Shown here in pieces: positions 28,033 to 37,026 of a DNA stretch of 64,000 bases (the first letter of the stretch is position 1; each line of letters begins with the position of its first letter). The notes beneath the pieces were generated by a model that worked only from the letters and a program-made list of their open reading frames with translations, did not search any database and was not told where the DNA came from. Position numbers and translations under genes: made by a program. Source of the stretch: Pseudomonas putida (GTDB lineage Bacteria; Pseudomonadota; Gammaproteobacteria; Pseudomonadales; Pseudomonadaceae); contig NZ_CP026115.2 of assembly GCF_009883635.2 (NCBI RefSeq), forward strand, positions 2,852,001 to 2,916,000, in the 5' to 3' direction.

Positions 28033-28075
28033 TTATTCCACAAAATATGAATTAAAAATATTTATATCTCTTAAA
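28033..28075 (+). promoter_or_regulatory. AT-rich box upstream of sftP, shared with the ats control region
   Basis: TTATTC, 7 bases, TATGAATTAAAAATATTTAT, i.e. the same elements in the same order and orientation as at 24653-24685 before atsR. It lies ~80 bases before the sftP start, where a LysR-type activator would bind. The rest of the 193-base sftR-sftP gap has no gene. Confidence 0.5.
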
Positions 28076-28156
28076 AGAATATAAGCCCGACTGACCGCGA
28101 TTCGGTTCCGCCAACGGAAATGCTCGCCCAGGGCCCATGCCTCAAGGAGCATTTGC

Positions 28157-30493
28157 ATGTCCGGACTTTCCCGTTGGCCTGCGCGCGCGTCGCGTTTCAC
28201 CTTGCAACCCTTGGCCGCCGGCGTGTTGCTGGCGGCATCCAACGCCAGCTTCGCCGAAGAACCTGTCAGCGTTACCCCGGCTGTAGAGCAGGAAGCCAAG
28301 CTCGGCACCGTCACGGTCAATGCCCGTCGCCGCGAAGAAACCGCGCAGAGCGTGCCCACACCCATCAGTGTGCTCAGCAGCGAAACCCTGGAAACCCAGC
28401 GCATCTACCGTGTGCAGGATCTGCAACAGCTGGTGCCCAGCACCAACGTCGCCTATGTGCATGCGCGGCAGTCGAGCATCTCGATTCGTGGCCTGGGCAA
28501 CAACCCGGCCAGCGATGGCCTGGAAGGCAGCGTCGGTATCTACCTGGACAACGTCTACCTCGGCCGCCCGGGCATGGCGGTGTTCGACCTGCTCGATGTC
28601 GAGCAGCTGGAAGTGCTGCGTGGCCCGCAGGGCACGCTGTTCGGCAAGAACACCACGGCGGGGGTGCTGAACATCACCACGCGCAAGCCGACCTTTCACC
28701 CGGAAGGGAGCATCCAGCAGTCGATTGGCGAGGACGGTTACCTGCAGACCCAGGGCAGCTACTCCGGGCCGATCACCGAGACGCTGGCCGGGCGCATCAG
28801 CGCCTACCACACCGAAGACGATGGCTACGTGAAGAACATCCACAACGGCGATGAACTCAACGGTGGCAAACGCCAGGGCTTTCGTACCCAGTTGCTGTTC
28901 CAACCGAGCGAAACTTTCAACCTGCGCTGGATCGGCGAATACAACGAGGAAGACTCCAACAACGGCATCCTCAGCCTGTACAGCACCGGGCCGACCATCA
29001 ACGGCGTCAACCGTTACGAGAGCCTGGCGGCCCAGGCTGGCGCGACGCTGGTGTCAGGCAAGGACCGCAAGGTCAACTTCGATGCCGACCAGCAGGTGAC
29101 GGTGTTCCAGGGCGGTACCTCGGTCGAGGCCAACTGGACCCTACCCAACGACTTCACCCTGACCTCGATCAGCGCCTACCGCTGGTGGGACTTCACCCCG
29201 CGCAACGATGACGGCCTCAATGTGCCGGTGTTCTACAGCGCCGGGGTGTCGGTGCGCGACAAGCAGTATTCGCAGGAAATTCGCCTGGCGTCGCCTACCG
29301 GTGGCCTTTTCGACTATGTGCTGGGTGCGTACTACTTCAAGCAGGACCTGGACAATAAGTCGTTCACTTATTACGGGCCCCAGGCCGACATCTGGAACAT
29401 CACCCCGGCTGGCGCCCTGGCCAACGTCAACACCATCGGCAACGGCCATATCGATACTGACAGCTACGCGCTGTTCGCCCAGGGCACCTGGCACATCACC
29501 GACCGCCTGGACTTCACTGCCGGCATCCGCGGTACCTACGAGGAAAAAAGCGCCTGGGTGACACGCGATGCGCCAACCGGCGGTGCTGCAGTCACCGGGG
29601 CTGCTGCCGCTGCACGCCAGGGCAGGGTAGGGGCGTACGATTCGGGCGACCTCAACCAATACAGCTTCAGCCCTTCCGGGTTGCTGAGCCTGAGCTACCG
29701 CTTCAACGACCAGTTGCTCGGTTACGCCACCCTGACCCACGGCGAGAAGTCTGGTGGCGTGAACCTCACCGTCGGCGCCGCGCCACGCCTGGGCACCGAC
29801 TCACTGCTGGTAGGTACCGAGCGGGCCAACAACGCCGAGTTGGGCCTCAAGAGCACGCTGTTCGACAACCGCCTGCAACTCAACACCAACCTGTTCTGGA
29901 CAGAGGTGCATGGCTACCAGGCCAACGTCTACGACCAGATCAACCGCGTGCAGTACCTGGCCAACGCCGGCAGCGTGCGCTCGCGCGGTCTGGAGTTCGA
30001 AGCCACGGCGCTGCCGATCAAAGGCCTGACGGTGAACTTCAACGGCTCGTGGAACGACGTCCGTTACCTGAAGTACGACGACGCACCGTGCCCGCCGGAG
30101 GTGAGCCTGGCCAATGCCTCCGCCACCTGTGACCTGTCCGGCCACCAGGTGGTCGGCGCCTCCAAGTACATCGCCAACCTCAACGGCGAATACAAGTGGC
30201 AGGCAAGCCAGCACGTCGAGCCCTACGTCACCGCCAGCTACGCGTTCCGCTCAAGGGCGGTGGGCACCATTGACGATTCCGACTTCGGCCAGATCCCCAG
30301 CTACGCGCTGGTCAACCTTTCCGCCGGTGTGCGCCTGGACCAGGGCGACGGCGTGGTCGACCTGTCGCTGTGGGTGAAGAACGCCGGCGACAAGACCTAT
30401 TTCACCAGCCTGTGGAACTCCGCCAACGGTGGTTATGCCGGCGTGCTCGGTACCCCGCGCACCTTCGGCGCCACCGCCCGTTACGACTTCTGA
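28157..30493 (+). CDS. sftP: TonB-dependent outer-membrane receptor (SftP-like)
   Basis: 778 aa. The signal peptide ends in AASNASFA. Plug-domain motifs follow (ETAQSVPTPISVLSSETLE; RGPQGTLFGKNTTAGVLNI), then a long 22-strand-type barrel ending in the aromatic residue of TFGATARYDF. Such receptors import scarce, large or charged substrates using TonB energy; next to astA and sftR it probably takes up aromatic or other sulfate esters. AAGGAG at 28144-28149 sets the start. Sulfur content is low: a few Met and two Cys (CPPEV, TCDLSG) in 778 residues. It forms an operon with astA, 18 bases downstream. Confidence 0.85.
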   Translation: MSGLSRWPARASRFTLQPLAAGVLLAASNASFAEEPVSVTPAVEQEAKLGTVTVNARRREETAQSVPTPISVLSSETLETQRIYRVQDLQQLVPSTNVAYVHARQSSISIRGLGNNPASDGLEGSVGIYLDNVYLGRPGMAVFDLLDVEQLEVLRGPQGTLFGKNTTAGVLNITTRKPTFHPEGSIQQSIGEDGYLQTQGSYSGPITETLAGRISAYHTEDDGYVKNIHNGDELNGGKRQGFRTQLLFQPSETFNLRWIGEYNEEDSNNGILSLYSTGPTINGVNRYESLAAQAGATLVSGKDRKVNFDADQQVTVFQGGTSVEANWTLPNDFTLTSISAYRWWDFTPRNDDGLNVPVFYSAGVSVRDKQYSQEIRLASPTGGLFDYVLGAYYFKQDLDNKSFTYYGPQADIWNITPAGALANVNTIGNGHIDTDSYALFAQGTWHITDRLDFTAGIRGTYEEKSAWVTRDAPTGGAAVTGAAAAARQGRVGAYDSGDLNQYSFSPSGLLSLSYRFNDQLLGYATLTHGEKSGGVNLTVGAAPRLGTDSLLVGTERANNAELGLKSTLFDNRLQLNTNLFWTEVHGYQANVYDQINRVQYLANAGSVRSRGLEFEATALPIKGLTVNFNGSWNDVRYLKYDDAPCPPEVSLANASATCDLSGHQVVGASKYIANLNGEYKWQASQHVEPYVTASYAFRSRAVGTIDDSDFGQIPSYALVNLSAGVRLDQGDGVVDLSLWVKNAGDKTYFTSLWNSANGGYAGVLGTPRTFGATARYDF

Positions 30494-30511
30494 GTAAAAA
30501 GGAGCTTTGCC

Positions 30512-32188
30512 ATGAATGCCAAGACTGAAACCCCAGTACTGCCCGAAGGTGCCTGCCTCACGGCCAAGGTCCCCGAACGCACCGAGGCGCTGCTCGGCCA
30601 CGTGGTGGTCAACCCTTACCGCCTGGCACCGCTGACCGCGATCATCCGCGACGGTGGGCGCAGCCTGAGCGCCGCCCATGTGCGGGTGCGCGGCAAGGGC
30701 GAGCGCGGCGTCGACATCGCCTACGAGGTGTCGGAGCGCTCGCTGTGGACTTACGGCGGCATCCCGGTATTTGGCCTGTACCCGGATCACGTCAACCAGG
30801 TGGAGGTGACCTACAAGCTCGACGGCGAGCGCATCCGCGAGCATTACCAGATCTACGCCCCGGCCGTGCGACTGCCGGTGGTGGCGAAACAGACCGCCGC
30901 GCTGCCGGAAGTGGAGCCGGTCAAGGTGGCGCCAGGCTTCGAGCAGCGCCTGTACCTGTTCAACCACCTGCAAGGGGACATCCCCGGTGGCCGCGCCTTC
31001 AAGTGGAACGGCCTGGGCGGCGCTGCCGAATGGGACCAGGTTGGCAACAACTGGATCGCTGACAGCAACGGCGACGTGCGTTGGTACCTGGACATCGAAC
31101 AGATCCACGATTCCAACCGCCGCGACGGCCTGGGCGGGACGATGGGCTTCCAGCAGACCCGCGATGGCAAGCTGATCTGGGGGCAGGGCCAGACCTACTC
31201 CAAGTTCGACCTGCTCGGCCGGCGCATCTGGCAGCGCAACTTGCCGGACAAGTTCGCCGACTTCTCCCACGAGATCCGTGAAACCGCCAACGGCACCTAC
31301 CTGCTGCGCGTCGGCACCAGCGATTACCGTCGCCCGGATGGCAAGCGGGTGCGCTCGATCCGTGACCACATCATCGAAGTCAACGAAGCAGGCGACGTGC
31401 TGGACTTCTGGGACCTGAACCAGATTCTCGATCCCTATCGTGGCGACTTGCTGGAAACCCTGGGCAAGGCGGCGATTCAGCTGCCCGAAGGCGTGCAGAA
31501 GCAAGACGAGAGGCTGGCCAACGAGCTGGCCGAAGGCGACCTGCCGTTCGGCGATACCCCTGGCGTGGGCACCGGGCGCAACTGGGCGCACGTCAATGCC
31601 ATCGACTACGATGCCGATGATGACAGCATTATCGTTTCAGCTCGCCATCAGGGTGTGGTGAAGATCGGTCGGGACAAGCAGGTGAAGTGGATTCTGGCGT
31701 CACCGCAAGGCTGGCCGCAGCACCTGCGCGAGAAGGTACTGACACCAGTCGCAAGCGAAGGCTTCGACTGGTCCTGGACCCAGCACACCGCCTGGCTGAC
31801 CGGCAAAGGCACACTGACGGTGTTCGACAACGGCTGGGGGCGCGACTTTGAACCGACCAAGCTCAGTGGCAACTACAGCCGGGCGGTGGAGTACAAGATC
31901 GACGAAGCCAAGGGCACGGTCGAGCAGGTGTGGGAGTACGGTAAGGAGCGTGGCGACGAATGGTACAGCCCGGTGACCTCGGTGGTGGCCTACCGGCCAG
32001 AGACCGATACCCAGTTCATCTATTCGGCTTCGGTCAACTTCCTCACGCCCGAGAAGCTGACCACCACGGTTCTCAATGAGGTACGTCGAGGGACCCAGGA
32101 GGTGTTAGTCGAACTCAAGGTGCACAGCCGCCAGCCGGGTTCCGTTGGCTACCGGGCCCTGGTGATCGACCTGGCCATGGCGTTCTGA
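30512..32188 (+). CDS. astA: Arylsulfate sulfotransferase (AstA-like)
   Basis: 558 aa of the ASST family, which moves sulfate from a phenyl sulfate to another phenol or alcohol through a sulfohistidine. The four residues known from E. coli ASST have counterparts: H253 (DFSHEIRE), H360 (NWAHVNAID), R378 (IIVSARHQ) and H425 (SWTQHTAW), with the same 18-residue spacing between the second and third. Unlike periplasmic ASSTs it has no signal peptide; the N-terminus MNAKTETPVLPEGACL is soluble. Intracellular action is therefore likely, perhaps converting aryl sulfates to alkyl sulfates for AtsK. Few sulfur residues. A REP hairpin follows. Confidence 0.87.
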   Translation: MNAKTETPVLPEGACLTAKVPERTEALLGHVVVNPYRLAPLTAIIRDGGRSLSAAHVRVRGKGERGVDIAYEVSERSLWTYGGIPVFGLYPDHVNQVEVTYKLDGERIREHYQIYAPAVRLPVVAKQTAALPEVEPVKVAPGFEQRLYLFNHLQGDIPGGRAFKWNGLGGAAEWDQVGNNWIADSNGDVRWYLDIEQIHDSNRRDGLGGTMGFQQTRDGKLIWGQGQTYSKFDLLGRRIWQRNLPDKFADFSHEIRETANGTYLLRVGTSDYRRPDGKRVRSIRDHIIEVNEAGDVLDFWDLNQILDPYRGDLLETLGKAAIQLPEGVQKQDERLANELAEGDLPFGDTPGVGTGRNWAHVNAIDYDADDDSIIVSARHQGVVKIGRDKQVKWILASPQGWPQHLREKVLTPVASEGFDWSWTQHTAWLTGKGTLTVFDNGWGRDFEPTKLSGNYSRAVEYKIDEAKGTVEQVWEYGKERGDEWYSPVTSVVAYRPETDTQFIYSASVNFLTPEKLTTTVLNEVRRGTQEVLVELKVHSRQPGSVGYRALVIDLAMAF

Positions 32189-32222
32189 TTCACATTGTTT
32201 TCAGCTCGTTCGTCTAACCTGT

Positions 32223-32260
32223 ACTGGCCTCTTCGCTGGCGTGCCCGCGAAGAGGCCAGT
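32223..32260. repeat. REP hairpin between astA and gabD
   Basis: Perfect 14-bp stem (ACTGGCCTCTTCGC and complement) with a 10-base loop. It probably caps the astA transcript. The remaining 244-base gap before gabD is AT-richer and should hold the gabD promoter. Confidence 0.8.
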
Positions 32261-32432
32261 TGCCTTCATGCAAACTCATGAAATTTTGCCCGGGTGTTCA
32301 ACCGTTCGTTCTTTTTTTCGAACAGGCTATTGTCCAACACCCCAGCAGCCGCTTAGCATTCGTTTGAGATTTCAAACGCTCGATGCCCTGCCTTGGGCGC
32401 TTTTCAAACAATCAACAATTCGGGAAGCCGAC

Positions 32433-33875
32433 ATGCAGCTCAAAGACGCTCAGTTGTTCCGCCAGCAAGCCTTCATCAACGGTGAGTGGCTGGATGCGGA
32501 CAGCGGCCAGACCATCAAAGTGACCAACCCGGCCACTGGTGAAGTCATCGGTACCGTGCCGAAGATGGGCACTGCGGAAACCCGCCGCGCCATCGAAGCC
32601 GCCGACAAGGCCCTGCCGGCCTGGCGTGCACTGACCGCCAAGGAGCGTTCGGCCAAGCTGCGTCGCTGGTTCGAACTGATGATCGAGAACCAGGACGACC
32701 TGGCTCGCCTGATGACCATCGAGCAAGGCAAGCCACTGGCCGAAGCCAAGGGCGAAATCGCCTACGCCGCCTCGTTCATCGAGTGGTTCGCCGAAGAAGC
32801 CAAGCGCGTCTACGGCGACACCATCCCAGGCCACCAGCCAGACAAGCGCCTGATCGTCATCAAGCAGCCGATCGGCGTTACCGCGGCCATCACCCCGTGG
32901 AACTTCCCGGCCGCCATGATCACCCGTAAAGCCGGCCCGGCCCTGGCCGCTGGCTGCACCATGGTGCTCAAGCCTGCGTCGCAGACCCCGTACTCCGCCC
33001 TGGCCCTGGTCGAGCTGGCCAACCGTGCCGGCATCCCGGCTGGCGTGCTGAGCGTCGTCACCGGCAGCGCTGGTGAAGTCGGCGGCGAGCTGACCGGCAA
33101 CTCCCTGGTACGCAAGCTGTCCTTCACCGGCTCGACCGAAATCGGTCGCCAGCTGATGCAAGAATGCGCCAAGGACATCAAGAAAGTTTCCCTGGAGCTG
33201 GGCGGTAACGCTCCGTTCATCGTGTTCGATGACGCCGACCTGGACAAGGCGGTCGAGGGCGCGATCATCTCCAAGTACCGCAACAACGGTCAGACCTGCG
33301 TCTGCGCCAACCGTATCTACGTGCAGGACGGCGTCTACGACGCGTTCGCCCAGAAGCTGGCCGCCGCTGTCGCCAAGCTGAAGATCGGTAACGGTCTGGA
33401 AGAAGGCACCACCACTGGCCCGCTGATCGACGGCAAGGCTGTCGCCAAGGTCCAGGAACACATCGAAGACGCCGTCGGCAAAGGCGCCAAGGTGCTGTCC
33501 GGTGGCAAGCTGATCGAAGGCAACTTCTTCGAGCCGACCATCCTGGTCGACGTGCCGAAAACCGCTGCCGTCGCCAAGGAAGAGACCTTCGGCCCACTGG
33601 CGCCGCTGTTCCGCTTCAAAGACGAAGCCGAAGTCATCGCCATGTCCAACGACACCGAGTTCGGCCTGGCCTCGTACTTCTACGCCCGTGACATGAGCCG
33701 TGTGTTCCGTGTCGCCGAGGCCCTGGAATACGGCATGGTGGGTATCAACACCGGCCTGATCTCCAACGAAGTCGCGCCATTCGGTGGCATCAAGGCTTCG
33801 GGCCTGGGCCGCGAAGGTTCCAAATACGGTATCGAGGACTACCTCGAAATCAAATACCTGTGCATCAGCGTCTGA
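32433..33875 (+). CDS. gabD: Succinate-semialdehyde dehydrogenase GabD
   Basis: 480 aa, aldehyde dehydrogenase superfamily. It oxidises succinate semialdehyde to succinate with NADP+ in GABA degradation. Catalytic features are PWNFPAAMITRKAGPAL, the glutamate in SLELGGNAPFIVFDDADLD, and the nucleophile cysteine in NNGQTCVCANR. The ATG at 32433 gives the normal GabD N-terminus (MQLKDAQLFRQQAFINGEW); the longer open frame upstream is non-coding. It is followed by gabT, which completes the two-step pathway from 4-aminobutyrate. Codon usage is strongly biased, suggesting high expression. Confidence 0.96.
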   Translation: MQLKDAQLFRQQAFINGEWLDADSGQTIKVTNPATGEVIGTVPKMGTAETRRAIEAADKALPAWRALTAKERSAKLRRWFELMIENQDDLARLMTIEQGKPLAEAKGEIAYAASFIEWFAEEAKRVYGDTIPGHQPDKRLIVIKQPIGVTAAITPWNFPAAMITRKAGPALAAGCTMVLKPASQTPYSALALVELANRAGIPAGVLSVVTGSAGEVGGELTGNSLVRKLSFTGSTEIGRQLMQECAKDIKKVSLELGGNAPFIVFDDADLDKAVEGAIISKYRNNGQTCVCANRIYVQDGVYDAFAQKLAAAVAKLKIGNGLEEGTTTGPLIDGKAVAKVQEHIEDAVGKGAKVLSGGKLIEGNFFEPTILVDVPKTAAVAKEETFGPLAPLFRFKDEAEVIAMSNDTEFGLASYFYARDMSRVFRVAEALEYGMVGINTGLISNEVAPFGGIKASGLGREGSKYGIEDYLEIKYLCISV

Positions 33876-33900
33876 TCGCCGGGTAAAAGGTTTTACCTCT

Positions 33901-33940
33901 GCCAGCGGGGCGCGAGAGCGACGTCTCGCTGGCCTTTTTG
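33901..33940 (+). terminator. Terminator-like hairpin between gabD and gabT
   Basis: GCCAGCG ... CGCTGGC stem, with an inner GCGAGA/TCTCGC pairing, followed by TTTTT. It may attenuate gabD readthrough; gabT starts 118 bases later and could also have its own promoter. Confidence 0.6.
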
Positions 33941-34057
33941 ACATCGCAGTACCTGGTGGCCAGGGCGTTCACGGCAGTCGATCAACGAATACTGTTCGCG
34001 AGCACTCCCAGCCACCCCCGAATAAAAGCGCCGCTGATCGGCGCAAATGAGGGCACT

Positions 34058-35335
34058 ATGAGCAAGACCAACGAATCCTTGATGCAACGTCGTGTAGCCG
34101 CCGTCCCACGTGGCGTTGGCCAGATCCACCCGATCTTCGTCGAATCCGCGAAGAACTCGACCGTGATCGACGTTGAAGGCCGCGAACTGATCGACTTCGC
34201 CGGCGGCATCGCTGTACTGAACACTGGCCACCTGCACCCGAAAGTGGTTGCAGCTGTGCAAGAGCAGCTGACCAAGGTCAGCCACACCTGCTTCCAGGTG
34301 CTGGCCTACGAGCCTTACGTAGAGCTGTGTGAAAAGATCAACAAGCTGGTCCCAGGTGACTTCGACAAGAAGACCCTGCTGGTTTCTACTGGCTCCGAAG
34401 CCGTTGAAAACGCCGTCAAGATCGCCCGTGCCGCCACTGGCCGCGCTGGCGTGATCGCCTTCACCGGCGGTTACCACGGCCGTACCATGATGACCCTGGG
34501 CCTGACCGGCAAGGTCGTGCCGTACTCCGCTGGCATGGGCCTGATGCCAGGCGGCATCTTCCGTGCCCTGTTCCCGAGCGAACTGCACGGTGTCAGCGTT
34601 GACGACGCCATCGCTTCGGTCGAGCGCATCTTCAAGAACGACGCCGAGCCGCGCGACATCGCCGCCATCATCCTCGAGCCAGTACAAGGCGAAGGCGGCT
34701 TCCTGCCAGCACCGAAAGAGCTGATGAAGCGCCTGCGCGAGCTGTGCGACAAGCACGGCATCCTGCTGATCGCCGACGAAGTGCAGACCGGCGCTGGCCG
34801 TACTGGCACCTTCTTCGCCATGGAACAGATGGGCGTCGCGCCTGACCTGACCACCTTCGCCAAGTCCATCGCTGGCGGCTTCCCGCTGGCCGGTGTATGC
34901 GGCAAGGCCGAAATCATGGACGCCATCGCTCCAGGTGGCCTGGGCGGCACCTACGCCGGTTCGCCGATCGCCTGCGCCGCGGCCCTGGCCGTTATCCAGG
35001 TGTTCGAGGAAGAGAAGCTGCTGGACCGCAGCAAGGCTGTTGGTGAGCACCTGACCACTGGTCTGCGCAAGATCCAGGAAAAGCACCCGATCATCGGTGA
35101 TGTCCGTGGTTTGGGCTCGATGATCGCTGTGGAAGTTTTCGAAAAAGGCACCCACACCCCGAACGCTGCTGCCGTTGCCCAGGTTGTGGCCAAGGCGCGC
35201 GACAAGGGTCTGATCCTGCTGTCCTGCGGCACCTACGGTAACGTCCTGCGTATCCTGGTTCCGCTGACCGCCGAAGACGCGCTGCTGGACAAAGGCCTCG
35301 CCATTATCGAAGAGTGCTTCGCTGAACTCGCCTGA
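34058..35335 (+). CDS. gabT: 4-aminobutyrate aminotransferase GabT
   Basis: 425 aa, class-III PLP aminotransferase. It transfers the amino group of GABA to 2-oxoglutarate, yielding succinate semialdehyde for GabD. Class-III motifs: LLVSTGSEAVENAVKIAR, FTGGYHGRTMMTLGLTG, LLIADEVQTGAGRTGTFFAM with the PLP Asp, and the Schiff-base lysine in TTFAKSIAGGFPLAG. The start at 34058 gives MSKTNESLMQRRVAAVPRG; the preceding open frame has no homologous content. A strong terminator follows. Confidence 0.96.
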   Translation: MSKTNESLMQRRVAAVPRGVGQIHPIFVESAKNSTVIDVEGRELIDFAGGIAVLNTGHLHPKVVAAVQEQLTKVSHTCFQVLAYEPYVELCEKINKLVPGDFDKKTLLVSTGSEAVENAVKIARAATGRAGVIAFTGGYHGRTMMTLGLTGKVVPYSAGMGLMPGGIFRALFPSELHGVSVDDAIASVERIFKNDAEPRDIAAIILEPVQGEGGFLPAPKELMKRLRELCDKHGILLIADEVQTGAGRTGTFFAMEQMGVAPDLTTFAKSIAGGFPLAGVCGKAEIMDAIAPGGLGGTYAGSPIACAAALAVIQVFEEEKLLDRSKAVGEHLTTGLRKIQEKHPIIGDVRGLGSMIAVEVFEKGTHTPNAAAVAQVVAKARDKGLILLSCGTYGNVLRILVPLTAEDALLDKGLAIIEECFAELA

Positions 35336-35349
35336 TGTGACGCGCTTCT

Positions 35350-35378
35350 AAAAAAAACCCGCCTCGGCGGGTTTTTTT
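35350..35378 (+). terminator. Rho-independent terminator after gabT
   Basis: A-run, ACCCGCC-tc-GGCGGGT stem, then seven T residues, 15 bases after the gabT stop. Symmetrical A/T flanks let it work in both directions. Confidence 0.92.
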
Positions 35379-35471
35379 GTGCCCAGAAAAGCCATGTGAG
35401 GCTATGGTGGTGAAAGGATTCGCCTTGGAAGCTGCGAAGGACTGTGTGTCAGGGATATTCAGGAGTTGGCC

Positions 35472-36785
35472 ATGAGTGCTGCAGACCCCACCCCACCTTG
35501 CGTATTGATCGCCGAAGGCGACCCTTGGGTGCGCGAAATGCTGAGCGAAATGCTGCTCAGCGTGCGTTGCGACGCCCGCTTGCAAGTCTGCGCCGACGGC
35601 TCGCAAGCGCTCACGGCGCTGGCCAGCAAACCTGACCTGATCATCGCTGCTCGCGAACTGGCCGGGCTCGATGGCCTCGACCTGCTGCGCAAGGTGCGCG
35701 CCAAAGGCCCGGGGCTGCCGTTCATTCTCATGAGCGACCGCAGCGATAGTGCGAGCGTGCGCGAAGCAATACCGCTGCATCCCACGGCTTACCTGAGCAA
35801 ACCGCTGAACCTGGACAAGCTACGCAAGAGCCTGGAAGAACTGCTACTCGCCGTGGGCGAGCAGATCGCCTGCCCGGTGCCGCCGTTGCAGCCTGGCGCC
35901 AACCTGCCGGCCTATCTCGAGCAACGGCGCGCTACCGCCGACGGCGGGCCGCTGTTCGCCGATGTGCAGGTGGCGATCAAGCGCGCGCTCAACCCGCAGG
36001 GCCTGAACCTCAAGGTGCTTGAAGAAGAGGTGCGTGATGATCCACAGATCACGGCAGTGCTCATCGCCGCTGCCAACAGTGCCAGCCTGCACCGTGACGC
36101 ACCTGTGCAAACGCTGATGCAGGCACTGAACAAGCTCGGCAGCACCCAGAGCATGAACCTGATTCTCGGCCTCACCCTCAAGCGCAGTGCACGGCTGAGC
36201 GACCCGCTGCTGACGCAACATGCCACGCGCTACTGGAATCTTTCGCTGCACACGGCCGAATATGCCCGCACGCTGGCGCGCATGCTCGAACTGGATCAGG
36301 AGCGCTGCTATTGCGCTGGCCTGTTGCATTGCCTGGGTGACTTGGCGGTGCTGCGCTGCCTGCAAGAGTGGCGCCTGGCCGGTGGCGAGCTGGACGAGGA
36401 CCGGGTGCAGCTGTCGCTCAATGAGTTCGGCGCAGCGTTCGGCTCGGCGCTGCGCACCCGCTGGCGTTTGCCGCTGAGCCTGCGCGAGCTGATTGCGGCG
36501 ATCTACCAACTGGGTGGCGGGGTGTATTCGCGGGAGATCCTGGCCTTGAACCTGGCCGGGCAACTTGCGCGCCTGCCGGCGGATCAGGGGCTGGAGAAAA
36601 TTGCCAACAGCAAGACCGCGCGCTTGCTGAAGGTTGGGTTGCCGGAGCTGAGCCGGTTGCGCAAGGTGGAGAATCCTGAAGTAAGAACGCAGGAGGCTCA
36701 GAAAATCGAGACGCCAGCGGATCTATCGATCACTGGGTCTGAGGGGTCGGTTGATGGGTCTGAGCCTGAAAACGCCGCACCCTGA
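35472..36785 (+). CDS. Degenerate receiver fused to an HDOD domain
   Basis: 437 aa. Residues ~9-125 fold as a response-regulator receiver (VLIAEGDPWVRE; TAYLSKPLNLDKL with the conserved Lys), but the phospho-acceptor position is alanine (A60 in PDLIIAARELAGLDG), so it cannot be phosphorylated in the normal way. Residues ~165-400 are an HDOD domain (LKVLEEEVRDDPQITAVLIA; YCAGLLHCLGDLAVLRCL). HDOD proteins are non-catalytic HD relatives used in signalling and motility. AGGAG six bases upstream sets the start. It stands alone between two terminators. Confidence 0.87.
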   Translation: MSAADPTPPCVLIAEGDPWVREMLSEMLLSVRCDARLQVCADGSQALTALASKPDLIIAARELAGLDGLDLLRKVRAKGPGLPFILMSDRSDSASVREAIPLHPTAYLSKPLNLDKLRKSLEELLLAVGEQIACPVPPLQPGANLPAYLEQRRATADGGPLFADVQVAIKRALNPQGLNLKVLEEEVRDDPQITAVLIAAANSASLHRDAPVQTLMQALNKLGSTQSMNLILGLTLKRSARLSDPLLTQHATRYWNLSLHTAEYARTLARMLELDQERCYCAGLLHCLGDLAVLRCLQEWRLAGGELDEDRVQLSLNEFGAAFGSALRTRWRLPLSLRELIAAIYQLGGGVYSREILALNLAGQLARLPADQGLEKIANSKTARLLKVGLPELSRLRKVENPEVRTQEAQKIETPADLSITGSEGSVDGSEPENAAP

Positions 36786-36790
36786 AATGA

Positions 36791-36816
36791 CAAAACCCAG
36801 CCTCGGCCGGGTTTTG
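36791..36816 (+). terminator. Terminator after the HDOD gene
   Basis: CAAAACCC ... GGGTTTTG stem with GC core just after the stop codon. The following 210 bases up to the convergent diguanylate cyclase gene show no gene or clear signal. Confidence 0.75.
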
Positions 36817-37026
36817 CAAGTCCCTCAAGGGGAATAAAACGCTAAGTGCCTCTATGGGCTACGGAGTAACAGTAAGGAGGATGTACCATCCTGAGGCCTT
36901 GGATTCGGACTCATGATGTCACGCGACTTACGCCAAATGAGCGGATCGCAGCGATGCAATGTAAATCGAGACCATTCCTACATGGTGCTTCTGCAGATCT
37001 GCAGGATTTTTCTGATCTCGATCCCC

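Noticed and set aside
24626..28156. Sigma-54 promoters (GG-N10-GC type) before the sulfur genes
   Set aside because: I did not find a convincing -24/-12 pair at a sensible distance; the AT-rich LysR-type picture fits better.
32412..33944. 510-codon minus-strand open frame opposite gabD
   Set aside because: gabD is unmistakable with its catalytic motifs; the opposite frame arises from its strongly biased codons.
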